This document shows, one piece after another, positions 1-7,749 of a stretch of 64,000 bases of DNA (positions within the stretch are counted from its first letter, which is position 1; every line of letters starts with the position of its first letter). A model generated the notes under the pieces. It made no database searches and was not told the origin of the DNA. It saw only the letters and a list, made by a program, of their open reading frames with translations. The position numbers and the translations under genes are program-made. The DNA comes from Myxococcales bacterium (GTDB taxonomy: Bacteria > Myxococcota_A > Polyangia > Polyangiales > Polyangiaceae): contig JADJKB010000008.1 in NCBI GenBank assembly GCA_016706225.1, positions 434,001 through 498,000 on the forward strand, in the 5' to 3' direction.

Positions 1-102
1 CCGTGAGGTCGCCGGGCGCCTCTGATACCCTCGAAATACCGGCTTGCTGTCCGGTGTAGTTGCTGGTAGTTATATATCCTACCTGAACGGGAGGCCTGAC
101 CC

Positions 103-1779
103 ATGTCGTTCCGCCGAATTGCTTACTCCGCCCTGGTTCCTGCGATCTTGCTGGCGTGCTCTTCGAGCGACGGAGGCTCCGGAGGGGGCGACACCGGCGG
201 CCCGAACCCCTTCCTTCAGGACCAGACCCCTTCGGGGAAGGCGGACACCGCCTACTTGAACCCCGACGGTATCGAGGTCGAGGTCGATCTCGAAGCCGAC
301 GTGCAGGCCCCGGCCTATCGCTTGCTCGAGTCGCCGGCCTTCGTGAGTCAGTTCGCGACCACCTTCCTGCGCGAGCGTGGCGAGTTCTACCTCGAGTCAC
401 TGGCGGAGGATTCGACGTCGAAGGACCGCGTCGAGTGGTTGGTCGACGGCAACTGGATCACCGCGGCAGACGCCGCGAGTGTGGACAAAGCGAAGCTGAC
501 CCACTTCCGCATGAAGCGGGTCAACGCCGTGCTGCTGAACAGCGCGAAGAACGGGGTCACACAAGGGACGGTATTCGAGGCCACGGTGCCGATCAATCCG
601 TTCACGGTGATGAGCGACGCCGGCGACAAGTGCGCCAACCACGACGGGCACATCTCTTTGAGCCAGTCCGTGTACTGGTACATGTGGAACCCGGAAAAGA
701 GCGGCTGCACCCTACCCACGCAGCAGCTGAAGCTGACCGTGTCGAAGATGTTCGCGGAGTCCCAGAAGACCTACCCCGAATTCGACCAGCTCCTGGCAGA
801 CAAGAAGATCACCGCCGTGGTGCTGTTTGGTCAAATCGGCGACGGCCCGATCGACGACTCGGAGACCGGCGTTCGCAACATGAAAACCATGGCGAACTGG
901 CTGAAACAGGCTGGCTACTCCGAAGTCACTCCCGCGCCGGTGGGACGGCGTTTCTCCAAGCACATTGGCGAGGCCGATTTCGAGATCGATCTCTACGCAC
1001 CGACCGACTTCTCCGGGCTCTCGGATTTTGCGCACTTCCCCAACTTCCAGAAGGCCATCGGGGAGCACGAGATCGTCGTCTACGACGGTCACAGCATGCT
1101 CGGCGCCAGCGACTTTTGGGCGAAGCCGAAGTACCCGGACTTCTACCAGATCTACATCTATGGCGGCTGCCTCGGCTACGAGTACTACGTGCAGCCGATC
1201 CTCGCGGGCAAGAAGGGCTGGGACAAACTCGACCTGGTGTCCAGCGTCGTCGAGGTGAGCGCGGACGCGAACGAGATCGCAGGCCCGGTGTTCGCCAAGA
1301 TCGACTGGGCGCTGTCACACAACAACAACGCCAACTGGCGTGACATCTTGCTCGCCATTCGCAACCGCGTCGGGGACTCGACCTTCGGCGCCAGCGGTGT
1401 GCGGGACAACTGTTACGCGCCGCAAGGCTCGCTGTGCAGCGGCACGGGTGGCAGTGGCGGAGCTGGTGGTGCCGGTGGCGCTGCGGGTGGCGGCGCGGGT
1501 GGTGCGAGCGGCGGCGCTGCGGGCGGTGGAGCCGGCGGGGCCAGCGGTGGCGCTGCCGGTGGCGGAGCCGGCGGGGCCAGCGGTGGCGCTGCGGGTGGCG
1601 GTGCGGGCGGAGCGGGCGGCGCGAGTGGCGGAGCGGGCGGAACGTCGAGCGCGGCGTCCTGCGCCGGTCACTGCGGCGAGGCATCACCGGTGCCGAACAG
1701 CACGCCGAAGTGTTACTGCGACACCTCCTGCACGAACTACGGCGACTGCTGCGGGGACTACACCGCCCAGTGCGGCTGA
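103..1779 (+). CDS. Surface lipoprotein with possible clan-CD peptidase fold and somatomedin-B-like tail
   Basis: This 558-aa protein begins with a signal peptide ending in a lipobox (LLAC, Cys19), so it is probably lipid-anchored and exported. A GGGAGG ribosome-binding site lies 8 nt before the ATG. Residues about 235-410 alternate predicted strands and helices. They place a His (YDGHSM, His330) 26 residues before a Cys (YGGC, Cys356), each after a hydrophobic strand, which is the arrangement of the His-Cys dyad in clan CD cysteine peptidases (caspase, gingipain). This is inference from pattern only. A glycine/alanine/serine linker follows from about residue 446. The last 40 residues carry eight Cys spaced like a somatomedin B domain (CxC, CxxxC, then CC). 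The function is unknown; it may be a protease or an adhesin. Confidence 0.75.
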   Translation: MSFRRIAYSALVPAILLACSSSDGGSGGGDTGGPNPFLQDQTPSGKADTAYLNPDGIEVEVDLEADVQAPAYRLLESPAFVSQFATTFLRERGEFYLESLAEDSTSKDRVEWLVDGNWITAADAASVDKAKLTHFRMKRVNAVLLNSAKNGVTQGTVFEATVPINPFTVMSDAGDKCANHDGHISLSQSVYWYMWNPEKSGCTLPTQQLKLTVSKMFAESQKTYPEFDQLLADKKITAVVLFGQIGDGPIDDSETGVRNMKTMANWLKQAGYSEVTPAPVGRRFSKHIGEADFEIDLYAPTDFSGLSDFAHFPNFQKAIGEHEIVVYDGHSMLGASDFWAKPKYPDFYQIYIYGGCLGYEYYVQPILAGKKGWDKLDLVSSVVEVSADANEIAGPVFAKIDWALSHNNNANWRDILLAIRNRVGDSTFGASGVRDNCYAPQGSLCSGTGGSGGAGGAGGAAGGGAGGASGGAAGGGAGGASGGAAGGGAGGASGGAAGGGAGGAGGASGGAGGTSSAASCAGHCGEASPVPNSTPKCYCDTSCTNYGDCCGDYTAQCG

Positions 1780-1799
1780 AGCGAGCGTGAGCTGGGCAG

Positions 1800-1826
1800 A
1801 GCGCCGTGGCATGAGGCCGCGGCGCT
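1800..1826. terminator. Hairpin between convergent genes, possible bidirectional terminator
   Basis: The inverted repeat AGCGCCGTGGC / GCCGCGGCGCT has 11 pairs, one of them G-U, and a 5-nt loop. It sits between the stop codon of the gene at 103-1779 and the stop codon of the minus-strand gene that ends at 1827. There is no clear T tract on either side, so intrinsic termination is plausible but not certain. Confidence 0.5.
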
Positions 1827-3434
1827 TCAGGGGTCGAGCACGAGCAGCGCAAAATCCCAGACCTTGTCGGTGAGGGGAGCGCCGGTGATCGTCTTGCCGA
1901 GGAACTGGAACTCACCCTGGAAGCGGCCCGCTAGGGCGAGCTGTCCGCTCGGTCCGATGGCCAGGGAGTTGAATCCGTCCTCGCCGGCGCCGCCGACGAG
2001 CTCTGCCCAGAGCACGTTGCCGGCCGCGTCGAGGCGGAGCAGCAGCCCATCGGACACGCCGCCGTGTTTCTGCAAGGTCGCCCCGCCGACGTCGAGGCTC
2101 GCGCTCTTGATCTGAGCCGCCACGAAGATGTCGCCGGTCTTCGTGACGGCGACGGAAAATGCCCGGTCGTCGGCGCCGCCGCCGAAGCTGCGCGCCCAAT
2201 CGAGATTTCCGCTCTTGTCGAAGCGGGCGACCAGCGCGTCCTCGCCGCCAGAATATTCGAGGAGCTTGCCGCCCGGCAGTTGGATGGCGCCCTTGGTGAC
2301 GCCGACCGCGACCAGGAACGGTGGTGCTTCCGTCGGCGACAGGGCGACGTCGAAGAACGAGTCATTCGAGCCGCTGCCCAGGCCTTTCGCCCATTTCTGC
2401 TGCAGCTGGTTGTCGAAACAGACCACGCTCGCGAGCTGGTTCGTTCCCGCGATGACATTGAGCGAGGTCCCGGTGTCGGGCGACTCGCCGACCGCAAAGA
2501 CTTCGCTGCTGCCGTCGGCGACGACCCCAAAGAAGTACTGCGCTCCGGCGCCGCCAAAGGCCGCGTGTTTGCCCGCCGTCACACCCTGAAAATCGATCGA
2601 CACGAGCGCGTCGGGACCGCCGGTGGCGCTCAGTGATTGGCCGTGCACCTCTGTCGTGCCCGCGAAGTGGCCGACGGACACGCTGCCCGTGCCGAACGGC
2701 GCGTTGTCGCGCTGCATCTGATCGCCGGGACCCGCGATGGAGAACGACGTGGCGCTCATGCCGCCGTCGGGAGTTGGCAAGACCCGCGCGACCACGCCGG
2801 CGAAGCCATTGCTTGCAGCTTCGGTCGAAATCTGCCCGGCGATGTTCACGTCCTTGGTGAACATGCCCACCAACTCGAGCTCGTCGTTGCCGTCGATCAC
2901 GACGCTGGAGAGGTAGAAGGCGCCGTTCGGCGAAGGAAAGCTGCGGCGGTTCAGCTCCGGCGCGCTCGCGCTCGCAAACTCTGCGACGAACCCCTCCTTG
3001 CCGGCGTTGCGGTAGCCCGACACGTAGAGGTGCTCACTGCTCGGGCTGATGGCGATGTGGGACACGAACTGGTCCGAGGGGCTCTTGCCGAGATGGGTCG
3101 AGACCAGCTTGGGGGCGGGGGAGCCGGCGTCGGCGCCGCCGAGGCCCGCGTCGCTGGCAGCCGTTCCGCCCGTGTTTCCCGCACCGCCATTCCCGCCTGC
3201 TCCAGCCTGTCCCGCTGCGCCGCCGGACCCGCCGGTCGGCGGGCTCGAGTGGTTGCGCGCGGTGGACGAACAATGGCTGACCGCCAGCCCGAGCGTGGGC
3301 AGCGCGAGCAGCGACGCAAACACGGACGCGCTCGCCTGAACGGAGCGACCGACAGTTTCGAGGTCGACGGCATTCGGCCCCAGGGTATCACGGCGCTCGT
3401 GCAGCGCTCCTCGGTGCTCGAAGTCCCCGCGCAT
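1827..3434 (-). CDS. Secreted beta-propeller (SBBP-like) repeat protein
   Basis: The predicted protein is 535 aa from the ATG at 3434. A hydrophobic stretch (residues about 37-52) is followed by Cys and a Gly/Ala-rich linker, which suggests export. The Cys context (AVSHC) is a poor lipobox. A GTG at 3321-3319, just before the hydrophobic stretch, is an alternative start, but it would leave no basic N-terminus. The C-terminal 400 residues consist of repeats of the kind FGGGADDRAFSVAV, then GDIFVAA, then GLLLRLDAAGNVLW, which resemble the beta-propeller repeats known as SBBP in exported bacterial proteins. No catalytic residues are evident. It converges with the preceding lipoprotein gene. A structural or binding role at the cell surface is likely. 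Confidence 0.7.
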   Translation of the reverse strand: MRGDFEHRGALHERRDTLGPNAVDLETVGRSVQASASVFASLLALPTLGLAVSHCSSTARNHSSPPTGGSGGAAGQAGAGGNGGAGNTGGTAASDAGLGGADAGSPAPKLVSTHLGKSPSDQFVSHIAISPSSEHLYVSGYRNAGKEGFVAEFASASAPELNRRSFPSPNGAFYLSSVVIDGNDELELVGMFTKDVNIAGQISTEAASNGFAGVVARVLPTPDGGMSATSFSIAGPGDQMQRDNAPFGTGSVSVGHFAGTTEVHGQSLSATGGPDALVSIDFQGVTAGKHAAFGGAGAQYFFGVVADGSSEVFAVGESPDTGTSLNVIAGTNQLASVVCFDNQLQQKWAKGLGSGSNDSFFDVALSPTEAPPFLVAVGVTKGAIQLPGGKLLEYSGGEDALVARFDKSGNLDWARSFGGGADDRAFSVAVTKTGDIFVAAQIKSASLDVGGATLQKHGGVSDGLLLRLDAAGNVLWAELVGGAGEDGFNSLAIGPSGQLALAGRFQGEFQFLGKTITGAPLTDKVWDFALLVLDP

Positions 3435-3501
3435 TGTTCGCGCCTGCGCGCCTCAGCGCGCGGCGCGGGCGGCTCAGCCGGCTGTCGGCGTCGTCGCACG
3501 G

Positions 3502-4037
3502 CTAGGCGCCAGCGAGCTTGTCGAGCGCGCGCAGGAGCACTTCGAGGCTTGGATGATCCCCAGCCACCTGGCTCAGGTGCGAAAAGACGATGTTGCCCGA
3601 TCCGTCCACGAGCAGCACTCCGCCCTGCTGCAGAGGGTCACCTTGCGTCCGCTTCTGGCGGAAACCCTTGGACCAGGCCCGAGCGGCATTCGCCAGCACG
3701 CGTGGATTGAAGGTCGACCGCAGCCCGTCGCGCATGCCGAGCGCGCGATACACGGCACGTGCGGGGTCAGTGAAGACTCGCCCGGTCAGGTCCTGATCCG
3801 CGGCGAAGCCCGCCTGCGCGGGGCTACCGTTGCCGATGATGGCGAGCTCGGCACCGCGGCGCTCGATTTCGGGAGTGCGCCGCGCAACTGCGCGGCCTGC
3901 TCGTGGCAAAGCAGTCAGCCAAAGTGGCGCACGAAAGACAGCACGATCGGCCCGTTCGCCCACAAGGACTGGAGCGCGACCCGTTCGCCGGAGGGGCGGT
4001 GCAGCAGGAGCTCGGTCGGCATGACGGGGACGGACAT
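3502..4037 (-). CDS. Peroxiredoxin-like (PRXL2/AhpC-TSA) protein, predicted selenoprotein; one apparent frameshift
   Basis: Read from ATG 4037, the protein runs through FVRHFG to an in-frame UGA (3915-3917, residue 41) and continues in the same frame as LLCHEQAAQLR. The family expects FGCxxC here, so UGA occupies the first redox position and gives a UxxC motif. After QLRG the frame must shift. Adding one C to the CCC at 3871-3873 restores LPEIERRGAELAIIGNGSP and the rest of the family sequence to 3502, including GGVLLVDG and the AGDHP region, for a total of about 178 aa. A perfect hairpin follows the UGA (see 3879-3896). The gene lies 38 nt after mutY with no clear Shine-Dalgarno. The likely role is thiol/peroxide redox chemistry in the cytoplasm. 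The alternative is a pseudogene, made less likely by the exact UGA position and by the same one-base G/C-run deletion in two unrelated genes of this window. Confidence 0.7.
3879..3896 (-). promoter_or_regulatory. Candidate bacterial SECIS hairpin
   Basis: On the minus strand the sequence is GCCGCGC-AGUU-GCGCGGC, a perfect 7-bp stem with a 4-nt loop. Exactly 25 nt separate the UGA (3915-3917) from the loop. The bacterial SECIS model, as I recall it, asks for a short stem with G among the first two loop bases, about 16-37 nt from the UGA; this hairpin meets all three conditions. A second, weaker hairpin (CUGCU/AGCAG) lies directly after the UGA. High GC content makes chance hairpins more common than average, so folding statistics are needed. 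Confidence 0.6.
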
Positions 4038-4075
4038 GCTGGCAGACTTAACATCGGTGGACTCGGACCGCACTC

Positions 4076-5212
4076 TCAGCTTTCGCTGCTGAGCGCACGG
4101 GCGATCCGCCGGTGCGCCGCGGGTAACGCGAGAGTGTCGAGCTCTGCGAGCCGTTTCCAGGCGAGCCCGTCGCCGCGGGCGCGCCGCTCACACGAGCACG
4201 CGATCACCTCCAGCACGATCCTGAATCGCGTCACCGAGTGGGTGACGGAGAGCAGGTCACGGTCCGCCGTCACAACCTGGCCGGTGTGCTCGTGCACGGC
4301 TCGGAGCGCGGCGGCGCTTGCCGACTCACCGGCGCGGAGCTCGGTGTTCGGAAACTGCCACATGCCTGCCCAGCGCGGGGCGTCCGCGGCCGCTCGCATG
4401 ACGAGGAAGCACCCACGATGGCTCACCACCGCAGCCGCCGCCCGCACTTCGGTGACCGCGACACGGCGCGCGAGCTCTGGCAGCTCGGTCTGGCGCCCGA
4501 GCGCCCGGGCCACACAAGGCTGACGCCACGGGCAGAGCTCACAGCGTGGCGATTTGGGCGTGCACACCGTCGCACCGAGCTCCATCAGGGCTTGGTTGAA
4601 GGTCCCCGGATCGCGCTCGGGAACGAGCGCGGCGGCGCGGCGCCAGAGCTCGGATTTCAGCGGTGCGCGCGCAGGATCTCCCGCGAGCCCGAACAAGCGG
4701 CAGAGCACCCGCACGACGTTGCCATCCACGATTGCCGCCTGCGCACCGAAAGCAATGCTGGCGATGGCGCCGGCGGTGTAGGGACCGACGCCGGGCAGCG
4801 AACGGAGCGCCTCGACGCTCGACGGGACGCGCCCAGCGTGCTCCGCCATCACCGCCTGGGCGCCCGCTCTGAGGCTGCGCGCCCGCGAGTAATAACCGAG
4901 GCCCTGCCACGCATGCAGCACGTCGTGCTCGTCCGCCTGAGCCAGCCGTTCGACGTCCGGGAACCGCCGCATCCAGGTCTCGAAATACGGGATCACGGTC
5001 GCCACGCGCGTCTGCTGCAGCATCACCTCGCTGACCCAGATCGTGTAGGGGTCCCGGCTGCTACGCCAGGGCAAATCCCGCGCGTGTTTGCGGTACCACG
5101 CGCAAAGCTCGGTCGCGAGCTTGGACGGCCGCGCGGCGTCAGCGGATCGTTTCGATGTTGTCTTCCCAGCGCTGGCCATCGAATGCGGTCTTCTGGAAGC
5201 GCGCGCGGGCAT
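4076..5212 (-). CDS. mutY: A/G-specific adenine glycosylase MutY
   Basis: MutY removes adenine mispaired with 8-oxoguanine in base-excision repair. The sequence has the catalytic Glu motif (SEVMLQQTR), the helix-hairpin-helix LPGVGPYTAGAI, the catalytic Asp region (VDGNVVRVL) and the [4Fe-4S] ligands C-x6-C-x2-C-x5-C. A C-terminal NUDIX-like domain (GCFLVMR to MWQFPNTEL) follows, which recognises 8-oxoG. The length of 378 aa is normal. The ATG at 5212 lies inside the 3' end of the GFA gene (74-nt overlap); the ATG at 5179 would give a 41-nt overlap and is equally plausible. The gene sits in a minus-strand run with MBL and GFA genes upstream and the peroxiredoxin-like gene downstream, which suggests an operon linked to oxidative damage. 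Confidence 0.95.
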   Translation of the reverse strand: MPARASRRPHSMASAGKTTSKRSADAARPSKLATELCAWYRKHARDLPWRSSRDPYTIWVSEVMLQQTRVATVIPYFETWMRRFPDVERLAQADEHDVLHAWQGLGYYSRARSLRAGAQAVMAEHAGRVPSSVEALRSLPGVGPYTAGAIASIAFGAQAAIVDGNVVRVLCRLFGLAGDPARAPLKSELWRRAAALVPERDPGTFNQALMELGATVCTPKSPRCELCPWRQPCVARALGRQTELPELARRVAVTEVRAAAAVVSHRGCFLVMRAAADAPRWAGMWQFPNTELRAGESASAAALRAVHEHTGQVVTADRDLLSVTHSVTRFRIVLEVIACSCERRARGDGLAWKRLAELDTLALPAAHRRIARALSSES

Positions 5213-5516
5213 CCTCGTCGAGACAGCGCACGTTCACGTCAATCTGATCGGGGTGTGAGCGCGGCGTGTAGAATGGGTGAACGCCGCAGGTGGTGCAGAA
5301 GCGGTGCTCCGCGACTCCGGTATTGAAGCGGTAGCTGCTGAGGCTGGCCTGTCCCTCCACGAGCTGGAAATCTTCCGGCGGCACGATCAGGTGCTCGAAG
5401 CCTTTTTTTGCGCAGATGGAGCAATTGCAGTCGAGGGCACGCCAGTGGCGGATCCGCACGCGAAATCCCACGGCGCCGCAGTGACACCCGCCCTCGACCC
5501 AGACCGCGTCAGGCAT
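5139..5516 (-). CDS. GFA/CENP-V family zinc protein (glutathione-dependent formaldehyde-activating enzyme-like)
   Basis: This 125-aa protein has the zinc-binding cysteines of the GFA fold: CHCG near residue 11, CNCSIC at about 30-35 and FCTTCG at about 74-77. The family includes the proposed glutathione-formaldehyde adduct enzyme, but most members have no proven substrate, so the activity is unassigned. The ATG at 5516 overlaps the last 8 bases of the upstream MBL-fold gene, which indicates translational coupling. Its 3' end is overlapped by the start of mutY. Confidence 0.85.
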   Translation of the reverse strand: MPDAVWVEGGCHCGAVGFRVRIRHWRALDCNCSICAKKGFEHLIVPPEDFQLVEGQASLSSYRFNTGVAEHRFCTTCGVHPFYTPRSHPDQIDVNVRCLDEDARARFQKTAFDGQRWEDNIETIR

Positions 5517-6357
5517 CGGCGCTCTTGGGCGCGCGCTCCAGGCAGCGCTCGAACTCGACCGGATCATGGGCCGAGAACACACGCACCTCGGCGGCGCTCT
5601 CCCGGCAGAGCGCCCGCAAGCGCTCCTGGTTCCGCATGCGCGCCCGCCCGTCGATCTCGTTGATGCGCTGGAAGGCGTCGAAGAGCGGCGGGCAACGGCG
5701 TCGGTCGGGCGCCATCTCGTCGCGATGAAAGTAGGCGTCTCCGGCGTGCAAGAGCCAGCGTCCCGACGTCTGCACGGCAACGCCCGCGTGGCCTCGCGTG
5801 TGGCCCTGCAGGGGGATGAGCAAGATCTCCGGTGGCAGTCCGCGCAGGTCGCGCACACAATCGAAGCCGAACCACGGCTCCCCCGTCTCGCGATACTCGG
5901 CAAAGTTCGGGTCGTGCGCCCACTGTGCTTGGGCGTAGCGCAGGCGCTCGAGGCGAGTCTTCGGGCGGCGCGCCGCCTGCAGCTCCGCCGCGTGGAGGTG
6001 CACCGTCGCATCAGGAAAATCCGTGATGCCGCCGGCGTGATCCAGGTCGAGGTGCGTGAGTACGATGTGGCGCACGTCGGCGCGAGCGAAGCCCAGGCGT
6101 TCGACCTGATGCAGTGCCGTCTCCGCCGGGTCGAGAGCCGGATTGAAGGCGAACACGAATCCGCGGCCGATGCTGCGCTCCGGCGCCCGCAGGTCCAGAA
6201 GCCCGAGCCCCGAGTCGACCAGCACGAGGCCGCTCGAAGTCTCGACGAGCAGACAGTGACAGACCAGGCGCGCCCGTCCGGTGAGGGTCCCCGACCCTGA
6301 CAGGAGTCGACCACCGTACGGGCACAGGGTCGCGCAGTTGAGGTGGTGGACCTGCAT
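5509..6357 (-). CDS. MBL-fold metallo-hydrolase
   Basis: The 282-aa protein is a metallo-beta-lactamase-fold hydrolase. The metal-binding motif THLDLDHAGG is present, followed by a downstream His (LQGHTRGHAG) and Asp (LLHAGDAYF), which together make a dinuclear metal site. Lactonases and glyoxalase-II-like enzymes share this layout. The substrate cannot be told from sequence. It is the first gene of the minus-strand run MBL-GFA-mutY-peroxiredoxin; the association with a GFA protein hints at thioester or aldehyde-adduct chemistry, but this is inference. The Cys residues near the N-terminus (NCATLCPYGG) are typical of a subset of MBL proteins. Confidence 0.9.
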   Translation of the reverse strand: MQVHHLNCATLCPYGGRLLSGSGTLTGRARLVCHCLLVETSSGLVLVDSGLGLLDLRAPERSIGRGFVFAFNPALDPAETALHQVERLGFARADVRHIVLTHLDLDHAGGITDFPDATVHLHAAELQAARRPKTRLERLRYAQAQWAHDPNFAEYRETGEPWFGFDCVRDLRGLPPEILLIPLQGHTRGHAGVAVQTSGRWLLHAGDAYFHRDEMAPDRRRCPPLFDAFQRINEIDGRARMRNQERLRALCRESAAEVRVFSAHDPVEFERCLERAPKSADA

Positions 6358-6452
6358 GCGCGGGCCAGCCTAGCAGCCCATTCGCTCAGCGTGGAGACGC
6401 GCACGAAACCCTTCGCCCGCGAGCCCCGGCGCGCTAAGCTCGCTTCCAAGGC

Positions 6453-7565
6453 ATGGCCCCCCCGACCGAATACCAGCTCGAGTCCATCCGCACGGATGGC
6501 TGGTTCGAGCGTATCGGGGAGAGCATCGGCAGCTTTCAGGCCCTGTGCGACATCATTGGCGCGCGCTTCTTCGCCTTTGCCATGATCACCGGCGCCCGCA
6601 TCACCGCGCTCACCGTCGATCGCCGAAATCCCGACAACACGCTGGTCGATTTCGTGGTCGGTGCGCCGGACGCCGAGGTGAATGACGCGGACACACAGCG
6701 CCTCACGCTGGCAGATTTCCGCCGCCGGTTGGTCGCCGCGCTGGTGACCGAAGAACCCATCGCGCCGCCCCCCGCGCGCCCCACCGACACCGAGGCCGTG
6801 CAGCTGCACGTGGGAGTGCGGTACCTGCTGCTGTCGCCGCTCTACGGCTACAGCCTGACCAAGCTGACGATCGAAGCAGGCGAGTCTCACGTCGATCTCC
6901 TGCACGATGGCATCGAAGAGCGGTACGAGCTCGGCGAGCTTCGGGCGCGCATCCGCACCCACGTTCGAGAAGAGCTCGATCGTATCCAGCGCGGTGGGCG
7001 GAGCGCCATCGATCTCGGGCGCATCACCGAGGCCGAGGCGGCAGAAAAGCGCGGCGAGTCCCTGCGGGTCATCGAGCTGCTCGGAGCCTGGCCGGCGCCC
7101 CTCGCGATCTTCCTCCGCACACCGGAAGGACAGCTGCTTGCCCCGGACACACGGGCGCTGATCTCCCGGGGCCTGGGTTACCTGGGCTCTGCCTGCATCG
7201 CGCTCTCGGAGGTGCAGAAGGGCGAAGAGATCCTGCGGCTCGCGATCCAGTACGCGGGGGATGGGCCCGCGGCCCCGGAGATCTATCTGCGCCTCGGCGA
7301 ATCCATGGTGAAGAGCGAACGTCACGGCGAAGCGATTGGACCGCTTCGGCGGGCGATGAACCTCGGGGCGGAGGGCGCGCGGGTCTGGCCGCTGCTGGCC
7401 CGGGCGCTCGCAGCTCGCGGGCGCCTCGTTGCGGCCTACGGAGCGGTGCTCGAGGCCCAGGCAGCGGGGGTCAACGGCTCGACCCTCGATATCAGCCTCG
7501 AGCGCATCAAGAAGGGTCTCGGACCCACCCTCGACGGCTGGCGAAAGCTCGTCGGGGAGAGCTGA
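6453..7565 (+). CDS. Conserved hypothetical protein with TPR-like C-terminus
   Basis: I do not recognise this 370-aa protein. It has no signal peptide or membrane segment and is probably cytoplasmic. Residues 1-160 form a mixed alpha/beta region. The second half contains helical repeats that look like TPR units, with hits such as GYLGSACIALSEVQKGEEILRLAI and APEIYLRLGESMVKSERHGEAIGPL. This suggests a scaffold or binding protein. It is divergent from the MBL gene (95 bp apart) and precedes the nuo genes by 184 bp, with no evidence of co-transcription with either. Confidence 0.7.
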   Translation: MAPPTEYQLESIRTDGWFERIGESIGSFQALCDIIGARFFAFAMITGARITALTVDRRNPDNTLVDFVVGAPDAEVNDADTQRLTLADFRRRLVAALVTEEPIAPPPARPTDTEAVQLHVGVRYLLLSPLYGYSLTKLTIEAGESHVDLLHDGIEERYELGELRARIRTHVREELDRIQRGGRSAIDLGRITEAEAAEKRGESLRVIELLGAWPAPLAIFLRTPEGQLLAPDTRALISRGLGYLGSACIALSEVQKGEEILRLAIQYAGDGPAAPEIYLRLGESMVKSERHGEAIGPLRRAMNLGAEGARVWPLLARALAARGRLVAAYGAVLEAQAAGVNGSTLDISLERIKKGLGPTLDGWRKLVGES

Positions 7566-7740
7566 ACTCGGCGCCCTGTCGCGCGGGCCCGGAAGGCTCG
7601 CCCAATAGCCCTCGGCCCATGAGCCGACCGGCGCGAGCGACGGGCCGTTCTGGGGCTAGGCTCGGGCCCCGGGCTTGTGGTACACGACCGGGCGTTCACG
7701 CGAAATTTCCGCGAGTTACGTCTCGTGGGCTGCCCTGGTC

Positions 7741-7745
7741 GGAGG
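7741..7745 (+). promoter_or_regulatory. Shine-Dalgarno that sets the nuoA start
   Basis: GGAGG lies 4 nt before a GTG at 7750. The later ATG at 7780 has only a distant GGAAGG, 13 nt away. The GTG is therefore the better nuoA start and adds ten residues before the first Met. Confidence 0.6.
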
Positions 7746-7749
7746 GCGC

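Noticed and set aside
71..76. TATATA upstream of the first gene as a -10 box.
   Set aside because: No -35 hexamer lies at 16-18 bp; the only TTGCTG candidates give spacers of 21 or 5 bp.
1434..1671. Short repeats in the Gly-rich linker considered as a CRISPR or mobile repeat.
   Set aside because: The repeats are in frame, vary in length and lack spacers; they encode the Gly/Ala/Ser linker.
3502..3963. The uninterrupted 153-codon frame taken as the whole peroxiredoxin-like gene.
   Set aside because: Its first 30 residues are unlike the family, and the redox motif and first beta-strand lie upstream in another frame beyond the UGA.
3824..4054. A short Cys-rich minus-strand reading frame across the peroxiredoxin active site.
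   Set aside because: It is the second frame of the selenoprotein candidate and has no family resemblance; its Cys-Cys runs come from GC-rich codons.
5139..7325. A 728-codon open frame on the minus strand that looks like a giant protein ending in the GFA domain.
   Set aside because: Only the last 125 codons are GFA-like. The rest is antisense to the 6453-7565 gene or out of frame with the MBL gene, with Arg/Ser/Cys-rich nonsense typical of high-GC shadow frames.
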